Source: Panulirus ornatus (lineage: Eukaryota > Arthropoda > Malacostraca > Decapoda > Palinuridae). Taken from it: a stretch of 64,000 nt of DNA. Positions within the stretch are counted from its first letter, which is position 1. Each line of letters starts with the position of its first letter. Of this stretch, positions 56,553 through 64,000 are shown piece after piece. The position numbers were made by a program, and so were the translations under genes. The stretch is taken from positions 492,501 to 556,500 of the forward strand of contig NC_092243.1 in the NCBI RefSeq assembly GCF_036320965.1, given 5' to 3'. The notes below the pieces were generated by a model. The model was not told where the DNA came from, did no database searches, and saw nothing but the letters and a program-made list of their open reading frames with translations.

Positions 56553-57864
56553 ACATACAAATAAAAGAAATATGAAAATGACACATTTCTACTAGGAATA
56601 CATACTTTTCCCTGCCATAATTTTCTTTAAAACTGGAATACACACAGCGTCGATTTTCTCTGCCAGGAAAATACTGCTACCCAGGGAACGAGTATTTTGC
56701 TTATTTCAGATCTTATCTCTACATTAAGGTTATAGAATAGTATCCTCCTTAGTGCTTAGGCAAGGTCTTAACCCTTTACAACGTAATGCACATGGATTAG
56801 GTATTCGGGAAAGCATAATCAGATTGGTTCTCCTTACAATTCTCTGCTGGGTTATACTATAACAGCTAATGTACCTTTTCTATGCTATCAATTTTTTTCT
56901 TCTTGACATTTTCGCTCATTTTCTTAGCAGCCAATATATAGCTTTTAGCAGTCTCTGACGTTCCCTGTAATGTGGGTATCACCATCTGGGATTTTTCGTC
57001 TTCACTGGGAATATCTAGTGTTTTCCTAAGGTGTTGCTGACCGTATAGTATCTTGGGATGTTACTATAATCATGAATATTTATGTCTATTATCAATGTTA
57101 TTATCTTAGTTCCAATTCATGCATCTTTACGTGAGATACATGTTACTGCAACCATGATGCTTACGTTGTTCATTCTATCGTTTGGAATATTAATTGCTTC
57201 ATATGGGATGTCTACTTTCTCACATGGAATGTAGATTTTTATGTTTTCCCTCAAAACATCTATATCCTCAATTGCTATGCCTAACTCTTAACCTGAAATA
57301 CATGTCAGCCTAAGCAGTTCACATCCTAACCTAGGATTCCTACTTGACCATCTGGAATGACTACGCGTCTACTAGTTTAATCAGTACTAACGCACAGCCA
57401 GCCAGTCCCAAATCTGCAAACGCAAACATACAATGGCGGTGGGGATCTCTGCCACGCTGTGGCCTCGTCCACATCTCAGCTTTGCGGTCACATCTGGATA
57501 CACTCCTGCTGGAATTAACATAGAAATAGGAAACTTTTGAGTCCTGGCGTATTTGGTTATGGAAATCAGCTAAAAGTATAAAGTTAGACACACGCCTCAA
57601 GAAGCAAAGGTCCCCAGCCCGTGTGTTCAGCAGCTTCTTAACTGTTAAATCATTAATATTGTGAAGAATCCGACGCCTCGGTAGGGTCGTTTAGGTAAGG
57701 TAGGGTCCTCTCCAGGCTGCGACCTGCGGCTCAGACATTTCCCTTTACTCTCGAAGTTTCATTCTTTTTCTACACCGTTTGTCTCACATCTCCTTTTCTA
57801 TTCAAATGTCCGCTCAACTTTATGCATATCTCCTCCTTCCCATCTCCAAAAGAATCGCTAACAC

Positions 57865-57865
<1 letters not shown>
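56553..57865. other. No recognisable gene
   Basis: Nothing identified. A 79-codon minus frame at 57600-57361 has no motif. Confidence 0.45.

Positions 57866-57911
<46 letters not shown>
57866..57911. repeat. (CA)n microsatellite
   Basis: 46 bp of CA directly abutting a LINE 3'UTR relic. Confidence 0.95.
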
Positions 57912-57915
<4 letters not shown>

Positions 57916-58140
57916 TTGGGGGGAGGGAATGCTATTTCCTGTACGGTGGGGTAGCGACAGAAATGGATGAAGGCAAGCAAGTTATATGTAAATGTCTGAG
58001 TATGTATATATTGATATGTATATGTATGTATATGTGCATGTATGGGCGTTTATGTACATAGATGTGTATATGAGTGGATAGGCCATTCTTCGTCTGTTTC
58101 CTGGCGCTACCTTGCTGACGTGGGAAACAGCGATTAAGTA
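57912..58140 (+). mobile_element. LINE 3'UTR relic, subfamily A, with terminal tail motif
   Basis: Matches the distal part of the long 3'UTR (GGGGGGAGGGAATGCTATTTCCTG... and the ATGTATATG-rich segment). It then shows the terminal TTCTTCGTCTGTTTCCTGGCGCTACC tail near 58087-58112, with GCTGACGTGGGAAACAGCGA. The ORF is absent. The 5' breakpoint is at a CA microsatellite instead of TA. Confidence 0.85.
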
Positions 58141-58158
58141 TGATATATATATCATACT
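58137..58158. repeat. 22-bp perfect palindrome
   Basis: AGTATGATATA joined to its own reverse complement, at the LINE tail. It is possibly just a remodelled TA tract. Confidence 0.85.
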
Positions 58159-58170
58159 GTATGATATACA

Positions 58171-58232
58171 GTCCCATAGCCTAGCGGTTAGCATGCCTGC
58201 CTCTTGCACAGGGGTCCCAGGTTCGATCCTGG

Positions 58233-58235
<3 letters not shown>
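58171..58235 (+). repeat. tRNA-derived sequence (tRNA-Glu-like), probable SINE head or tRNA pseudogene
   Basis: Contains a tRNA A-box-like CATAGCCTAGCGGTTAGC and a B box GGTTCGATCC at normal spacing, with overall resemblance to a glutamate tRNA (CTAGCGGTTAG, CACAGG, CCCAGGTTCGA). A base is missing between the B box and the T-arm 3' strand, which leaves a 6-nt T loop. The anticodon-stem pairing is imperfect, and there is no full acceptor stem. Followed directly by (TA)n. Not a functional tRNA. Internal Pol III promoter elements may persist. Confidence 0.72.

Positions 58236-58269
<34 letters not shown>
58236..58269. repeat. (TA)n microsatellite
   Basis: About 33 bp of TA between the tRNA-like sequence and short element copy 5. 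Confidence 0.95.
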
Positions 58270-58490
58270 TCTTTTTTTCATATTATTCGCCATTTCCCAC
58301 GTCAGTGAGATAGCGTTAAGAACAAAGGACTGAGCCTTTGAGGGAAAACCTCCCTTGGCCCCTTTTGTGTTCCTTCGTTTGGAGAATTCAAAACGAGAGG
58401 GGAGGATTTCCAGCCCCCCGCTCCCTCTCCTTTTAGTCGCCTTCTACGACACGCAGGGAATGCGTGGGAAGTATTTTTTCTCCTCTATCC

Positions 58491-58492
<2 letters not shown>
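58270..58492 (-). mobile_element. Short non-autonomous LINE-related element, copy 5
   Basis: Minus-strand copy with a short T7 tail complement. It has a diverged CCCACGTCAGTGAGATAGCG tail motif, an intact CTTTTAGTCGCCTTCTACGA block, and a head ending CTATCCCC directly against (TA)n. Confidence 0.88.

Positions 58493-58542
<50 letters not shown>
58493..58542. repeat. (TA)n microsatellite
   Basis: 50 bp of TA between two tandem short elements. Confidence 0.95.
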
Positions 58543-58544
<2 letters not shown>

Positions 58545-58769
58545 TAAACTATTCGCCATTTTCCGCGTTAGCGAGGTAGCGTTAAGAACAGAGGACTGGG
58601 CCTTTGTGGAATATCCTCACCTGGCCCCCCTCTGTTCCTCCTTTTGGAAAATTAAAAAAAAAAACGAGAGGAGAGGATTTCCAGCCCCCCGCTCCCTCCC
58701 TTTTAGTCGCCTTGTACGACACGCAGGGAATACGTGGGAAGTATTCTTAATCCCCTATCCCCAGGGATA
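58543..58769 (-). mobile_element. Short non-autonomous LINE-related element, copy 6
   Basis: Minus-strand copy in the same orientation as copy 5. The tail is CTTAAACTATTCGCC with no T-run. The middle and head are well conserved, ending CCCCTATCCCCAGGGATA. Confidence 0.9.
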
Positions 58770-58846
58770 CTCATGCTATGCCACTATATTTCACTGAACC
58801 TCTCACACACAGGCCTAGTTCCTGGTTCATGAACTTCAATTCCCAA

Positions 58847-58848
<2 letters not shown>

Positions 58849-58934
<86 letters not shown>
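58849..58934. repeat. (TA)n microsatellite at a Penelope-like 3' end
   Basis: About 86 bp of TA ending at the TTGGAAAGGATCACAA terminus of the inverted Penelope-like repeat. Confidence 0.95.
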
Positions 58935-58939
<5 letters not shown>

Positions 58940-59236
58940 AAGGATCACAATTTTGCGCGTGATCAAGATATTCCTATGAGTCCACGGGTAAAATGAAACA
59001 CGAAAAGTTCCCAAGTGCACTTTCGTGTAATAATCACATCATCAGGGGAGACACAAGAGAGGAATATAATAGTCAGTTGATATACATCGAAGAGACGAAG
59101 CTAGGACGCCATTTGGTAAACATGTGATTGTCCAAAACATATATATTCCTCTCTTGTGTCTCCCCTGATGATGTGATTATTACACGAAAGTGCACTTGGG
59201 AACTTTTCGTGTTTCATTTTCCCCGTGGACTCATAG

Positions 59237-59240
<4 letters not shown>
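58935..59240. repeat. Inverted repeat of Penelope-like 3'UTR, ~95-bp arms
   Basis: Arms 58970-59065 and 59146-59240 are reverse complements with only a few mismatches, separated by 80 bp. The left half (58935-59138, minus sense) continues to match the Penelope-like 3'UTR at 27274-27428 through the loop (CAGTCAGTTGATATA, AAGAGAC, GTAAACA words). Each outer end meets (TA)n. The pair is two 3' ends arranged tail-outwards. Confidence 0.88.

Positions 59241-59325
<85 letters not shown>
59241..59325. repeat. (TA)n between Penelope-like end and LINE
   Basis: About 85 bp of TA. Left neighbour is the Penelope-like arm, and right neighbour is the truncated LINE 5' end. Confidence 0.95.

Positions 59326-64000
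<4,675 letters not shown>

Noticed and set aside
58171..58235. Functional tRNA-Glu gene
   Set aside because: The anticodon stem is imperfect, the T loop is one base short and no 7-bp acceptor stem can be formed, so it is listed as tRNA-derived only.

Overview
This window looks like repeat-dominated intergenic DNA from a large eukaryotic genome. An arthropod, and most probably a decapod crustacean, is my inference. It rests on the very high density of di- and trinucleotide microsatellites, several non-LTR retrotransposon lineages with crustacean-type C-termini, a Penelope-like element fragment and a hAT-type non-autonomous transposon. I found no convincing host exon, rRNA gene or functional tRNA gene. 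The only long open frames are retrotransposon reverse-transcriptase ORFs or translated microsatellites.

The dominant family is an APE-endonuclease/reverse-transcriptase LINE with an RTE-like C-terminus. It occurs as 13 fragments: 3062-4232(-), 5033-5893(+), 13554-14645(+), 14761-15279(-), 16167-16797(-), 16861-19315(+), 22740-23670(+), 32199-35076(-), 49150-49354(+), 55845-56178(-), 56195-56552(-), 57912-58140(+) and 59326-62288(+). Two copies (16863-19112 and 59326-62082) keep an uninterrupted RT frame, so the family was active recently. Two subfamilies are visible. 'A' has a long 3'UTR of about 440 nt containing an internal duplicate of the tail motif. 'B' has a short 3'UTR of about 185 nt.

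A second repeat of about 220-255 bp (six copies) shares its head with the LINE 5'UTR and its tail with the LINE 3' end. It is most simply a short non-autonomous derivative mobilised by the LINE. Nearly every long (TA)n tract in the window abuts an end or a breakpoint of one of these elements. Two facing short elements form a 640-bp hairpin at 15412-16053.

Other mobile DNA: degenerate C-termini of three further LINE lineages (8205-8880, 25400-25800, 52850-53690); a Penelope-like GIY-YIG endonuclease remnant (27274-27775) and two inverted copies of the same element's 3'UTR (58935-59240); and a tRNA-derived sequence at 58171-58235. The most striking structure is at 51330-54638. Two hAT-type MITEs flank satellite monomers of about 316 bp. 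The whole 3.3-kb block is bounded by the 8-bp duplication CTCACAAA and interrupts a 30-bp minisatellite that closes perfectly if the block is removed. It reads as a composite hAT transposon that carried a piece of satellite DNA to a new site.

The rest is unique-looking, stop-rich DNA with long (GA)n, (CA)n and (TA)n tracts and several minisatellites with 19-, 22-, 30- and 42-bp units.
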